A DNA stretch of 64,000 nucleotides from Mytilus trossulus (GCF_036588685.1 NC_086383.1:50178448-50242447); one strand, 5' to 3'. Positions 1 to 11,639 are shown, counted from the first letter of the stretch. Notes: generated by a model from the letters alone, not told the origin. Numbers and translations: made by a program.

Positions 1-598
1 ACCTTGAGTATTAAAAATGTTATCTCGTGTATTTCTGAGAATAGTACAATCTTCACTATAATCATCAGGCAGCACATTTTGCAGAGAGTCAAGAGACAGG
101 CTTTCATTATCAATAAAATCTATCTTTTCTCCAATTCGAGCATTTAAACCAAGTATTAGAATATTAGATGTCTTTGGAATATTAGATATTTCATTTTCTA
201 GATTCAAGAAATCATCATCATAATAATTGGAGCTAACAGGAGGAATATAGCATGCACAAATGTAAACACCTTTATTTAAACCGAAAAAGACTTTATTTAA
301 TTTGAACCAAAATCTGTTTTTTGATGAAGAAATATGTGGCATTTCAGTTATGCCTTTCTTTTATTTTGATTGATATAAAACAATAATGCCTCCACTAAAT
401 CTCTTTTATCGCCTTTTTTTCTTTCGGCATCTCTGAAAAGTGCTAAATTCAGGAATATCTAAATTAAGAGTCTGATCCCTTCCATGTCTCAAGAAGTATA
501 ATTATATCATGTTTTAAATATGAGTTAAAAGTTTCATCACTGCATTTGCTCCCAAGCCCCTGAACATTCCAAGATGAGATAGTAAGGTTACTTATCAT
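1..598 (-). pseudogene. LINE (non-LTR retrotransposon) endonuclease fragment, 5' end of ORF2
   Basis: Read on the minus strand from an ATG at 598, the translation has the order typical of APE-like (exonuclease-endonuclease-phosphatase) LINE endonucleases: an opening SSWNVQGLGSK, then HDIIILLETW, RFSGGIIVLY, VYICACYIPP and ILILGLNARIG. The usual GDFNAR box reads GLNAR, so a catalytic aspartate is lost. There is a frameshift near 480 and an in-frame stop near 361. The element runs off the left edge, so reverse transcriptase, if present, is outside the window. The domain match is from memory of the family; the breaks are read directly. An immobile relic is the likely state. Confidence 0.8.
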
Positions 599-1176
599 AA
601 TTAATAACAAATTCAAAAACTGGCACAGATATGACTATTTATATTTCTATAGTGTTTAAAGTAAGTATAACATGTATAATCATGTGTATAAAACAATTAT
701 TTTTTTTCTTTCTTTTTCATTTGTTAGGTTGATGTATATATTCATGTACAAATGTATATCTATACATAGCATTTGATTGAAATAACAACATTAAAAAAGA
801 AGAAATGAAAAAAAATTAAATGTTCATTGGTCTTTTCAAATATTTAAGAAAAATGAACAATGGGACAAAGAGGAATAACTCCGATTCTTTTTTTTTTAAA
901 TACATTTCACTGAGTTTGAATTTATGAAATGATGGTTCATTAAAGGACTTAAAATTAAATATTAAAGGCATTTCAAAACATTTTTAAATTGAAATATATG
1001 TTTATATCTATAACTTTAAAATGTACATATTTAAAACCTTTTATGATCATGATGCAAATAGTATACATAATCACTAAATACAGTTTATTGTACAATTGAT
1101 GTTAGCATAATAAATGCACTTTCTTTTGAAATGCACAATGCATAATTGTCTGATTTCCCAAATTACACATACCTCC
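599..1176. other. AT-rich spacer, no gene seen
   Basis: This lies between the LINE start and the BEL/Pao LTR. It is AT-rich with short homopolymers. I see no ORF1-like reading frame upstream of the LINE and no other element. Confidence 0.5.
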
Positions 1177-1924
1177 TGTAATGTCAAAGATACGCTGAAC
1201 CTGAGTTGTTATTATCTTTTATTGCAGACCTCCAGAGAGGATAAAAAACTGAAAATATACAAAAATGAATCTAATAAGCACAATGTTCACAATCGACAAT
1301 TTTCACAAAATAATAGTACAAATAGTATTAACAATGTTCTCCATACATTGAAAAATATGTCTAGTTTATGAAACAACAAAAAATGGTCCAAAAATGCCAT
1401 AAAATTACATTTTGAATAACAAATTATAACACGAAAAGTGTACCATACACATACTTGTTTTAGGAAAAAACGTATGCCAAAATATATGGCTCTAATGGCG
1501 TTCCATACAAAAAATATTTTGACAAACTGACGGAGTAAAATCAAAAATTGCAAATTAAGAAGCTTAAATTGACTGAGAATTGTGTAAAATAAATGCAGGA
1601 ATATATATAACCATCAAATAAACATCGGAATGCTTAATTTAACATGCAAAATACAAAATAAGTGTGACGTGAGATATGACTTCTGAGAATCGTTTGAAAT
1701 CACAATTTAAATCAAAAGGACTGACCTTAGACTTTAAATACGTAAAATGGACATGCAAATAAAGGTTATAAACTACAGTTTAACAGAAAACTCACCCTGT
1801 GGAGGGTTGAATACCATAAAAAAAGTTTGTTTGACTTTGCCGCTGTTGCCGATTGGCAGACATCATTTTAAAAATCAACATAATGACTGAACAGATCCGT
1901 ATATTTCCGGAGTGTGACAATACA
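1177..1924 (-). repeat. BEL/Pao downstream (3') LTR, 748 bp
   Basis: On the plus strand it begins TG at 1177 and ends CA at 1924. The same sequence recurs from 7831. This copy is uninterrupted and keeps about 110 bp (roughly 1523-1635) missing from the other LTR. Confidence 0.85.
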
Positions 1925-1934
1925 CTCCCCCTCT
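1925..1934 (-). other. Polypurine tract of the BEL/Pao element
   Basis: The plus strand reads CTCCCCCTCT directly against the LTR end, so the element strand has AGAGGGGGAG immediately before its 3' LTR. That is where the plus-strand primer of an LTR retrotransposon sits. Confidence 0.65.
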
Positions 1935-2062
1935 GATTTCAAACTGAAACACCAATTTTATAAACAAATTTGAAATAACGAACAAATTATCAATGCAAAA
2001 TGCTATAACTGTTATTAAATGTTCTGACTATTTGTAGATTCAACAAGTTAAAATTATAATCA

Positions 2063-3747
2063 TTAGTCTATTTCACTTTCTTTTAGTTCCACATGCTCTA
2101 CCAACATTACTAGTTCGTTGATTGGTCTTACATAACTAACCGGTTTCCCATCACGCACAACACGAATTTGAACCTTTCTGACTTTCTGATCAGAACTAGG
2201 GAATGTCTTTTCAACAATTGAGACTGGCCAATAGTTGCGAGCACATTCGTTATCTCTTAAAAGTACTAAATCGCCTTCCTTCATATTATTGTTTTCACGA
2301 GTCCATTTTTGTCGAGTTTGTAGACGGTTTAAATATTCGTTACGCCAGCGGTTCCAAAACTCTTCTGCTAGAAACTGAGTGTGTTTCCATTGAGATTTCA
2401 ACATGTCTTTCTCTCCAAACGTTTGAAAAGAAACATTGTCCTGATTTGTTTTATGTGTTAGAAGCATTGCCGGACAAAAAATACATGGTGATTCTGGGTC
2501 CGTTGACACTGGAACTAAGGGTCTTGCATTCACAATTGCTGTTACCTCCGATAACAGGTTAGTTAGAACTTCATGCGTAAGATTTTTCGAACCTTCTCGT
2601 AATAACATTGAATCGAGAATCTTACATGAAACACAAATCATGCTTTCCCACACGCCTCCCATGTGGGAAGCGTGTGGAGGATTAAATTGCCACAAGACGT
2701 CGTTGTTTGAGATAAAACTTTTCACAGAGTCTTTTTCAACAAATTCAGTGATCATATTTAACTCTTTTGAACTGCCAACAAAATTTGTTCCCCTATCTGA
2801 ACGGAATTGTTTAACTTCACCCCTTAAGGCAATGAAACGTCGCAACGCATTTATAAATGAAGCACTGCAGAGCTCCTCTATGACCTCTATATGAATTGCT
2901 CTACTGACGAGGCATGTAAACATAAGTGCCCATCTTTTCTGATTAGCTTGTATTCCACGAGTTCGTCTATAAGCTATAGGCCATGGGCCAAAAGTGTCAA
3001 CACCGACGAATGCAAATGGCGGTGATGGTGTCAATCTGTCCTGAGGCAAATCTGCCATTTGCTGCCAACCGAAACAACCACGAAGCTTACGACATATCAC
3101 ACATTTATGCAGCACTGAAGAAACTAAACGACGACTGCCTAAATCCAAAAACCAGCTGTACGGATAGCACCATCTGTGAGGCTTCTGCCTTGATGAGCCA
3201 CTTTTTCATGGAAGTGTCGAACAATAAGTAATGATATATGGTGGTGTTTTGGTAAGATAATAGGATGTTTTGATAGATCTGAACAATCTTTGTAGTTTCG
3301 TAAGCGACCACCAACTCTTAAGGTATCATCAACATCAAGTATGGGCGATAGTTGCGAGAGAGAACTGTTGTTATGTAACGATGTTCCATGTTTGATACTG
3401 TCTATTACGTCTCTATAATTTTCCATTTGAACCTCACGAATTATGAATTGTTGAGCTTGTTTCAAAGCATCTGGTTGTTTGTATGCTTCTAAATGTTCAG
3501 GTTTATCATTATGATGTGCTCGATTTCTAACACGTTGTTTCAATAAGGAAAATTCTGAAAACTTTGAGAATCTATGTGTCCCTAATCTATGTACATTATT
3601 TTGATCTACAGTTTGTTCTTTAGCTACTTGCACCTCTGGGCGAATCTCCTTGTCACTATCAGCATCCACCAACTGATGTGGACCGTTATCTAACTTTTCA
3701 AGGGATATGTCATAAAGAAATGCTGGTCCCTTTATCCATAAACTATT
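2063..3747 (-). pseudogene. BEL/Pao integrase (zinc-binding and catalytic domains), frameshifted
   Basis: One frame (down to 3139) carries the zinc-binding H2C2 part: HHH, then HFHEKVAHQGR and IRTAGFWI. A second frame (3148-2063) carries the two cysteines (CVICRKLRG) and the catalytic core. The DDE residues are visible as GVDTFGP, FRSDRGTNF and HMGGVWESM, so the catalytic triad is kept. The C-terminal part has the LVLLRDNE and WPVSIVEKTFP motifs usual for the end of Pao integrases. The two frames overlap by about ten bases, which points to a single indel near 3140-3147. It is continuous in frame with RNase H except for one TAA at 3748-3750. Confidence 0.85.
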
Positions 3748-5066
3748 TTATAACTCTGCAGGGTTAATTCCTCGTGTTGCAATATCTGCTGGGTTATTTT
3801 CAGTTGAAACATTACTCCATCGTTTTGGGTCACAAGAGACTCGAGTTCGTCGCACTCGGTTTCCAACGTATACATGAAACCTCTTTGACTCATTTGTCAA
3901 GTAACCTAACACTATTTTGCTGTCTGAGTAAAAGTACATTTCACTTTGATCTATACCTAGATGCTCTTTGACAAGATCTGATAATTCTGCGGCAAGAACA
4001 GAAGCGAACAGTTCTAATCGTGGAATAGTATTCCCATGCGAAGGCGCAACCTTAGCTTTTCCCAATAAAAAACTAACTGTTACATGATGTGAGTCAATTA
4101 ATCTCAAATAAGCCACTGCACCTATTGCCTCTTTGGAAGCATCACAAAAGATATGAACTTCTCTGTTCGAAGCTTCTGCATATGAGATGTCACTATACAT
4201 ACGCGGAATACAGCATTGTTCAAGATCAGGTAACGTATTAATCCACTGCTTCCATGGATGTAGGTAATTATCAGGTAATGGGTCATCCCATTCAGTGTGT
4301 CCTATTGAAGTCATCATATCACGTAAGAGAAGTTTACCACGAACTGAAACAGGGGCTGTGAAGCCAATCGGATCAAACAGTGAGTTGATCGTTGATAATA
4401 CACCACGCTTGCTAAATGGCTTGATGTCATGAGTTACTTCAAAGGTAAAACAGTCATTGTTTATATCCCAAGCCATACCTAGGCTTCTTTGCAAAGGTAA
4501 GCAGTCATTTTCAAATTTCAGATCTTTGAGATTTTTAGCCAGATCATCAACGGGAAACTGGCTTAACAAATGTTTGCTATTTGAGGCTATTTTGTGTAAC
4601 CTAAGATCACCACCACTTGACAATGCACTTTGTGTACTCTTAACTAAATCAACAGCTGTCTCGAAATTTTGACACGACAACAGACCATCATCTACGTAAA
4701 AGTTGCGATATACAAAATCCTTCACACACTTAATCAGCAGTCTCAGCAGATTTACGAAGTCCATAAGTTGCCACTGACGGCGAGGGACTGTTGCCAAATA
4801 CGTGAACAGTCATACGGTAATCAATCAATGGTTTTTCTATGTCATTATCAGAATGCCAAATGAAACGAAGGTAATTACGATGCTCTTCACTCACTTTGAA
4901 ATTATAGAACATTTGTTCGACGTCAGCAGTTACTGCTATAGCCTCTTTTCGCTATTTCAGCATGACCATTTTCAACGATTTTCTGCATGAATTATATGAC
5001 ATGTTCTCGTTTTGTAGAATTAATTTTCAAGCTGTAATCGAAAGATTTTGCTCTCTTCAAAGCTAC
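3748..5066 (-). pseudogene. BEL/Pao reverse transcriptase and RNase H, internally deleted
   Basis: The frame 4797-3748 holds the RT active-site box FYVDD (plus-strand 4687-4698), the Pao connection motif GFTAPVSVRGK, and RNase H motifs HIFCDASKEAIGA, FYSDSKIVLGY and NPADIATRG. Upstream, 4912-4730 holds the fingers/palm part (YLRFIW, VHVFGNSPSPS) in another frame. Further upstream (4913-5066) a frame ends in a VENGHAE motif and jumps directly to the TADVEQMF motif. Family RTs usually have about 90 residues between these two motifs, including the KIRVVFD-type box, so roughly 280 bp appears deleted. A stop ends the gag-protease frame at 5067. Confidence 0.85.
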
Positions 5067-7841
5067 TTATTTGTTGTTTTCTAATATTGGCCGATGCTCA
5101 CGGAAGGGCAATGAAGCAACCCAACAACCATCTGATTTTTTAACAAAACCTGAATTCATGATCTTCAAAAATGTATCGTCTTCGATTGATGCACGAATTT
5201 TTTCATCTTTGTCAATTGTACGGAAAATGTTTGTACCTACTTGTAATTCACTTTGGCAAGGTTTAAGAAAAGTAGCTCGGCCATTACTCAAAATGGTAGT
5301 TTTGTTCACATTAACGAAATCTAGAATGCCAGGTTGATGAGTTTTTCCGAGACACACTTCACCAATTATAGCCCAACATAAAGGCAGCTTCTGTGCATAT
5401 GGAAGGTTACCTTTGCCAAGACGCTGATCGAGTACATGGTGTACTGATATCAAATCTGTTCCTATCAAAAGATCAATCTGTGTATGCTCATCGATTTCAT
5501 GAATGTAAGGAGCAATGTCTACAAGATGAGGATATTGAATAGCCACATTAGGGGACGCTATTTCCTGTCTATTGTTCGGAATGTCATTACATTCTATGAT
5601 AGTTGGTAAGTCAAATGCGCATGACCCATCTAAAGCTTCTATCACGTAGTCCCTAGCTAAACGTCCAGATGTTGTAAATTTTCCAGCACAAGACGACAAA
5701 ACATATTCAGTTTCTGGTCCATTATCAGAAAACAAATAAAAGAAGTTGGAAGTGGCCAATGACTTGTTACTTTGATCATCTATTAAAGAATACATCATGT
5801 GTGATTGTTCAGGTTGTCCTTTAGGATACACTTTTACTAACATAAGTTTTGTACATGACTTACTGGTGCCAGATACTTGACCACATATTTGTGTACATGC
5901 TGTTTTAACTTCTCCTGATTCATTCTCCTCCTCGTGAGATTCTGGGGGTTCGTTCTTTCTAATATTTCCTATAACGGTATGTAAAGCAGAAGGGTGTTCC
6001 CGACTTTGACAGACTGAACATTTCAAGAACTCTTTGCAGTCTCTTCTAAGATGGCGCTTAGGCCCAAAACAGCGAAAACAAATTCCATTCTTTTTTAAGA
6101 ACTCCCTTCGTTCTGAAATTGGTTTCATGCGAAATCCTCTACATTCATTCAGTAGGTGACTAGTTCCATGCACAGGACATACCGAGTCTGAACTTTTTAC
6201 TTTATCAGTGAACGGTTTCAACAATGAGGTTTCAGTACGTGCACAAGATAACTGTTTTCTTGTATTTTCATATCGATTGTTTGTTGTATTTGTAGTATTC
6301 TGTACTTTGGCTTCTCGACAATCCTCAAAGAAAAAACTGGGGTCATTTTTCATTTTTGCAATCCTTTGCAAAAACTGGGTAAATACTGTAAATGGTGGAT
6401 ATACCATGTGGTTTTGACTCTTATATCTGGTGGCCTCTGTTGTCCATTTTTCTTGGATAATATATGGCAATTTTGCTATTATAATGTTTACACCAGCCGA
6501 TGAGTCATAAACACTAAAAATACTTCTATACATGTCATTCTCTTTAACTGCTTCTATTTCTGAAATTATATCAAAAAGCTCAAATAAACGTTTGTTGTCT
6601 TTATTGCCGATTTTGGCAAAGTTATTAAGTTTCTTACGTAAAGCACTTTCTACAATTTCTGGACTTCCAAATCTGTCTTGAAGTCTAGCCCAAATTCTGG
6701 CTACACCTTGAGATGCGTTTCCTGCATTAGCTGCTCGAATGCTCAATGCTTGTTTGCAACTTTCGGGTCCCAACCATTTTACCAATAAGTCTATTTCTTC
6801 AGACGGAGTAACATTTAATTCACGCATTACAGTTGTAAAACTTGCTTTCCAAGCTAAGAAATATCCAGGTGTGTCATCATATTTACAGAGCCGTTTTGAT
6901 AACAAGTCCTTTTTAACAATGAATTGTATAAACTCTCTACAGGTGTCTGTCTGAGTAAACGTGGCAGTAGGCATTTGATTTACTACTGCTGGTATGAATG
7001 TAGGTGCCTCAACATTTAAATTTTGAGTTTTAGGCGTATGTGCATTTTGATCGGTTTGTTTTAGTATGAATTCTGCAGTACGTCTTTGGACGTCTTCTTT
7101 ATTTGGTTCTGAAATAGCACAATCTTCATCAAAATTTTCATTTAAGACTCTGAGTTCACATTCCGCTTCCTCTATATCGCGTTTCACACTTAGAAGTTTC
7201 ATGTCTGCTTGTATGACTGTTTGTTTACGCATAAGTTCAACTTCTTCTTGTGCAAATTTCGCTCTGGTTTTTGCGACTTCAACTTTGGCTCTCTGTCGAG
7301 ATAGATGAGAACTTGCTCTTGAACAATTAGATTTTCTATCGACACCAGTATTTGACGGTTCTCTAAATGCGTCTGGTGGTTGAATGATTTCTGTTAATTG
7401 TTCAGTTTTAATTTTATTTAGTTCTTCCATATCAAAGGTTTGCAACATTGCTTCCAGTTTATCTATTGCTTTAGAGACTTGCTGTTGTAACGAACTAGCA
7501 ATCAAATTATGTGAAGATCTTTCACGAGAACTTTCATCACACCGTTGAGAAACCAAATAGTCGTCATATTTGCGAGAAATTTCTTCATATTCCTTAAAAC
7601 GTTTCATTAGTTCTTGTTTATAAGTACAAGCTAATGGTTTAGTCATATGGGTGTGCTCATGTATATCTCCAAAAATCATGTCTATATATCTGTGTTGAAT
7701 TCGTAGTTTTGAAGTAAACTGTCTTACATTCTCCTCGAACATCAATTGTCCTTCTGGAGTAAGTCTCCTTGCCTCACGAAAAGTTCTTTCTGAATCCCTG
7801 GTTATTCTTCCCGATACCAAGGTTTTTGACTGTAATGTCAA
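5067..7841 (-). CDS. BEL/Pao gag-protease polyprotein, 924 aa, intact frame
   Basis: The longest open frame in the window. Residues about 1-290 are charged and coiled-coil-like. Residues about 313-497 match the DUF1759-type gag domain. Around 555-625 there are Cys/His knuckles (CPVHG, then GICFRCFGPKRHLRRDC and CSVCQ). Near residue 684 the retropepsin box reads SLIDDQS, followed by the DUF1758-like segment ending LPLCWAIIGEV. The last ~60 residues are the start of RT (VASLPFREHRP). The first ATG lies 11 bases inside the LTR, so the true start may be a later methionine. A sequence CCCGATACCA at 7810-7819 (TGGTATCGGG on the element strand) could be the primer-binding site, but I cannot name the tRNA. 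Confidence 0.85.
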   Translation of the reverse strand: MTLQSKTLVSGRITRDSERTFREARRLTPEGQLMFEENVRQFTSKLRIQHRYIDMIFGDIHEHTHMTKPLACTYKQELMKRFKEYEEISRKYDDYLVSQRCDESSRERSSHNLIASSLQQQVSKAIDKLEAMLQTFDMEELNKIKTEQLTEIIQPPDAFREPSNTGVDRKSNCSRASSHLSRQRAKVEVAKTRAKFAQEEVELMRKQTVIQADMKLLSVKRDIEEAECELRVLNENFDEDCAISEPNKEDVQRRTAEFILKQTDQNAHTPKTQNLNVEAPTFIPAVVNQMPTATFTQTDTCREFIQFIVKKDLLSKRLCKYDDTPGYFLAWKASFTTVMRELNVTPSEEIDLLVKWLGPESCKQALSIRAANAGNASQGVARIWARLQDRFGSPEIVESALRKKLNNFAKIGNKDNKRLFELFDIISEIEAVKENDMYRSIFSVYDSSAGVNIIIAKLPYIIQEKWTTEATRYKSQNHMVYPPFTVFTQFLQRIAKMKNDPSFFFEDCREAKVQNTTNTTNNRYENTRKQLSCARTETSLLKPFTDKVKSSDSVCPVHGTSHLLNECRGFRMKPISERREFLKKNGICFRCFGPKRHLRRDCKEFLKCSVCQSREHPSALHTVIGNIRKNEPPESHEEENESGEVKTACTQICGQVSGTSKSCTKLMLVKVYPKGQPEQSHMMYSLIDDQSNKSLATSNFFYLFSDNGPETEYVLSSCAGKFTTSGRLARDYVIEALDGSCAFDLPTIIECNDIPNNRQEIASPNVAIQYPHLVDIAPYIHEIDEHTQIDLLIGTDLISVHHVLDQRLGKGNLPYAQKLPLCWAIIGEVCLGKTHQPGILDFVNVNKTTILSNGRATFLKPCQSELQVGTNIFRTIDKDEKIRASIEDDTFLKIMNSGFVKKSDGCWVASLPFREHRPILENNK

Positions 7842-9443
7842 AGATACGCTGAACCTGAGTTGTTATTATCTTTTATTGCAGACCTCCAGAGAGGGTAAAA
7901 AACTGAAAATATACAAAAATGAATCTAATAATCACAATGTTCACAATCGACAATTTTCACAAAATAATAGTACAAATAGTATTAATGTTCCGGACCATAT
8001 GAGTATTTGGACCATACGCATATGGTCATGACCATATGCGTATACTCATATAGTCCGACCATACGCGTATGGTCCGACTGTACGCGTATGGTCGGACCAT
8101 ATGAGTATTATACTCGTTTGGTTATTAACGGGCCGGACCATATGAGTATTTGGACCATATAGGTATTTTTTTCAAATATACAATAGAAATATTACAATAA
8201 AGTCTATCTTAAAAACAAATGTGTTTACAAAATAATGTATTTACTTTACATTTCAAAAGCTACATAAACATTAAATATTAATGTGCCACAGTCAGTTGAT
8301 CTTAGTTTTCATCGCTAATTGTATTCGTGTATGCCTTTTTATACTTAGAATGGCATTCACACGGTACCATACATAAAACTTTTCTGCGATTGCTTGTTTT
8401 GGCTGCGTTCAGTGATATCGACTCGGACAATTCCGATGTGTCTACGGTGTTTTCAAGAAACCGTTTCTAGATCTCTAATATCGTAAAATGAATATATCAC
8501 AGATCAAATTAAATAAAGGCAGTAGCTATTTCATGGCTCTTAAATACTATTTTACTGGTCTTATAATCAAGATTGAAATAGAAGTATAGAAATGAAGAAT
8601 AGAAGAAAATAAAGAAACATACACTTTTAATATTTTACTTATCAAAAATTTCTTAAAAACTATTATGATCCTTGCCGGTGAAGTCACCTATTTTACACAA
8701 TAAAATTCCTTTTACAATATGTTCATTTGATTTTGACATCTTCTTATAATTGTACTTACCAATAGTAAGTAATATTAACTGTGTGAAACTGGGTTTTTTT
8801 TATAAGTTTTTTTTAATATATAATAAATTAGTGACGTAACAACCAGAATGAAGAGTTTAAAAGTATACGTGTTGATTACCCCGACCATACGCGTATGGTC
8901 GGACCATATGAGTATATACCCATATGGTCCAGATACTCATATGGTCTGGAACATTAACAATGTTCTCCATACATTGAAAAATATGTCTAGTTTATGAAAC
9001 AACAAAAAATGGTCCAAAAATGCCATAAAATTACATTTTGAATAACAAATTATAACACGAAAAGTGTACCATACACATACTTGTTTTAGGAAAAATCGTA
9101 TGCCAAAATATATGGCTCTAATGGCGTTCCATACAAAAAATATTTTGACATTTAACATGTAAAATACAAAATAAGTGTGACGTGAGATATGACTTCTGAG
9201 AATCGTTTGAAATCACAATTTAAATCAAAAGGACTGAACTTAGACTTTAAATACGTAAACTGGACATGCAAATGAAATAAAGGTTATAAACTACAGTTTA
9301 ACAGAAAACTCACCCTGTGGAGGGTTGAATACCATAAAAAAAAGTTTGTTTGGCTTTGCCGCTGTTGCCGATTGGCAGACATCATTTTAAAAATCAACAT
9401 AATGACGGAACAGATCCGTAAATTTCCGGAGTGTGACAATACA
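7831..9443 (-). repeat. BEL/Pao upstream (5') LTR, split by a nested element
   Basis: It matches the 1177-1924 LTR from 7831 to 7985 and again from 8954 to 9443. The 968-bp TTAA element sits between. Where the other LTR has about 110 extra bases after GACA (near 1522), this copy jumps directly to TTTAACATG near 9150, so it carries a deletion. Confidence 0.85.
7986..8953. mobile_element. Non-autonomous TTAA-flanked transposon (piggyBac-like MITE candidate), 968 bp
   Basis: The uninterrupted LTR has a single TTAA at this point; here TTAA occurs on both sides (7982-7985 and 8954-8957). The ends are inverted repeats beginning TGTTCC(G/A)GACCATATGAG. Subterminal DNA is packed with palindromes: GACCATACGCGTATGGTC occurs at 8057-8074 and 8883-8900. 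A second copy of the terminal motif, preceded by its own TTAA (8125-8128), sits near 8133, as if the left end was duplicated or a shorter relative had inserted. No transposase frame is present. TTAA targeting suggests piggyBac, but the ends do not look like a classical piggyBac terminus, so the superfamily is inference. Confidence 0.8.
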
Positions 9444-9699
9444 CCTCTCCTCACAATGATATATATTTAACGATATAGTATTGTAAAGTTCATCAAGCTG
9501 CATTTTTCTAAATATTTCAAAAGAAAATAGTTTTATCTTTTAAATATACCAGTAAACTTTTAAAAAAATATTCTTAACAAAAACACATTAGTATCTCTTC
9601 CTGAGATTATTTTCAAACATAATTTTAAAGGTCGAAAAAGAAAATATAAAGTAAGTACTGCCATAGTGTACCTATTATTAATATGAAGCCTTGCAAAGC

Positions 9700-10180
9700 T
9701 ATATATATACTAGTTCAGTGATAATGAACGCCATACTAATTTCCAAATTGTACACAAGAAACTAAAATTAAAATAATACAAGACTTTAAACAAAGGCCAG
9801 AGGCTCCTGAATTGGAACAGGCACAAAAATGCGGCAGGGTTAAACATGTTTGTGAGATCTTAACCCCCTTAATACCTCTAGCCAATGTAGAAAGGTAAAC
9901 GAATAACAATACGCACATCAAAATTCAGTTCAAGAGAAGTCCGAGTCTGATGTCAGAAGATGTAATCGAAGATAATAAACAAAATGACAATAATATATAA
10001 ATAACAACGGACCACTAGCAGTTAACTGACATGCCAGCTGCAGACTTCAATAAAACTGACTGAAAGATTATGATTTCATCATATGAACATCAGGCACAAT
10101 CCTTCCCGTTAGGGGTTTAGTATCATAACCATCATAACATATATGAGAGGAACATAACCCGTGTCATGACAAAAACAAAT
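9700..10180 (+). repeat. Mussel-type dispersed repeat M2 (3' two thirds)
   Basis: I recognise this from memory as a very common interspersed repeat in mussels. It runs from the ACTAGTTCAGTGATAATG segment, through a box reading CTCCTGAATTGGAACAGGCA, to the ACATATATGAGAGGAACATA segment. Its 5' third occurs separately at 38180-38430. No protein is encoded. Confidence 0.6.
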
Positions 10181-10249
10181 TCCTTGGCTAGTTCTTTTAG
10201 TTTGCGTTTGATACGTAATAGTAAAATGTTCTTTAAAATGTTGAATACG

Positions 10250-11480
10250 TATATCAACTATCTTCATTACTGAATTAAAAATTAAAAAAAGAGTCCAAAG
10301 ATTTTTTAGTCAGCTTTTTCCCGTTTTATCCATTTCATACAGTAAGTATGGAGTAAGTCGTGGAAGATATTACGAAACTCATTCCAATTAATAATTGACG
10401 GGGGATGATATTTAGGTCCTTTACTGGGGAATGATTTTAACTCTCGGTCTTGAACGATGTTAAGATCTCCTGTTATAACATAGGAAATGGGTTCATAAAT
10501 ATATTCGGAATTACTGCAATATCATGAAGTAGGTGTATTTTCACTGATATTAACATCTTTACACAATTGACTATAATTAAACACAAATTTCCGGGTAGAT
10601 TTCTTGTAAATATAACAAATAAGAGGTAGCTTTAACATAATGGTCGTTTAACATACCGACAATATTTACAAAATCAAAGCCTTTATTGACATACTTTTTT
10701 TTTTTAAATGTTTTTATGATCTTCAGGGCGATCCATTTTGGGAAATAATTTAGAATAACATTATGCCATAATACTTATTAACCTGTAGTGAACAGAGTTT
10801 TGTTAACAGCTAATGTCTGTAGTTGTTTTTTGAAATAGAAATTAGGTCCGAAATATTGGTATGATTGGCCCGAAATTTTCTTTGATTGCGATTTGTTCTA
10901 CGACCGTGAGATCGTTTTGACGAACAGTTTTAGAAACTATATCCAAAATTTTAACGGAATTGGTTCTAGATATATTACCAATTCCCATGATATTATCATT
11001 AAGAGAGGTAGGCTGTCTGAAATTTTTTATCCAATTTAATTCAATTATTTTCCGTGATCGTACAAACTTTGAATCAGATTCACCAGGCTGCTTATTTACT
11101 ACTTGCTTAATACTTAAAAGGATGGTTGTGCTTATTAAGGTGTTTTTAAATGATACTTTTGAATTTATTGGGTCTTTTAAAACGATACAGATGTTCTAGA
11201 GTGCGTTTATATGAATATAGTCCAGTTTCTCCTACGTACTGAATACCACACTCCGGTTTGTTTCATGTGAGAAAATAAATAATACTGTTTGTTTTTCAAG
11301 TTGTATCAGTTTCAAAATTTAAAGAAAATATGCAACCATTAAACGTGGACCTTACCGTATTGTTGGTGGAAAGACGGGGACATGTAAGTCATTTGTTGGT
11401 ATGACACTTATCGATAGATGGGTAACCACGATTTTTATTGTTAAAAATGTTAGCGATGGTAGTATTTTTAGATAACCGAT
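10250..11480 (-). pseudogene. Penelope-like retroelement relic with upstream GIY-YIG domain (Naiad-like order)
   Basis: On the minus strand, 11254-11222 encodes ECGIQYVGETG, the GIY-YIG endonuclease signature, preceded by a C/S-rich segment and followed by LNDNIMGIGNIS near 10990. Further downstream, 10490-10280 encodes EYIYEPISYVITGDLNIV and then ELKSFPSKGPKY and a W-rich segment that in these elements lies before the RT. The endonuclease therefore precedes the RT-side region, which fits the Naiad/Chlamys class of Penelope-like elements with permuted domains. Stops and frameshifts are frequent and the RT core is absent. Domain naming rests on remembered family motifs. Confidence 0.65.
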
Positions 11481-11639
11481 TTTGAAGATTGAGACGTGTA
11501 GATACCCTTTGAACAAGTTTAGTATTTCATATGTTTTCGTTTCTAATCTTCATAATTGTTTTTGTTAGTGAATTATATAATAAAGGAGCAAAGATTGGCG
11601 TCCAGAATATGAACCAGCATACAATGATTTAAGTTATGT

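Larger units (their letters stand above)
1177..9443 (-). mobile_element. BEL/Pao LTR retrotransposon, full structure but defective
   Basis: Two long direct repeats (1177-1924 and 7831-9443) bound an internal region coding, on the minus strand, for gag, protease, RT, RNase H and integrase in BEL/Pao order. Both repeats start TGTAATGTCA and end TGACAATACA on the plus strand. The flanking five bases are CCTCC on the left and CCTCT on the right, a likely 5-bp target-site duplication with one change. Damage includes a missing piece of RT, at least two frameshifts, stop codons, and LTRs that differ by a ~110-bp deletion and a nested insertion. There is no env-like frame. It is not autonomous as it stands. 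Confidence 0.9.

Noticed and set aside
7810-7819. Named tRNA for the BEL/Pao primer site
   Set aside because: TGGTATCGGG is eleven bases from the LTR and I could not match it to a specific tRNA 3' end.
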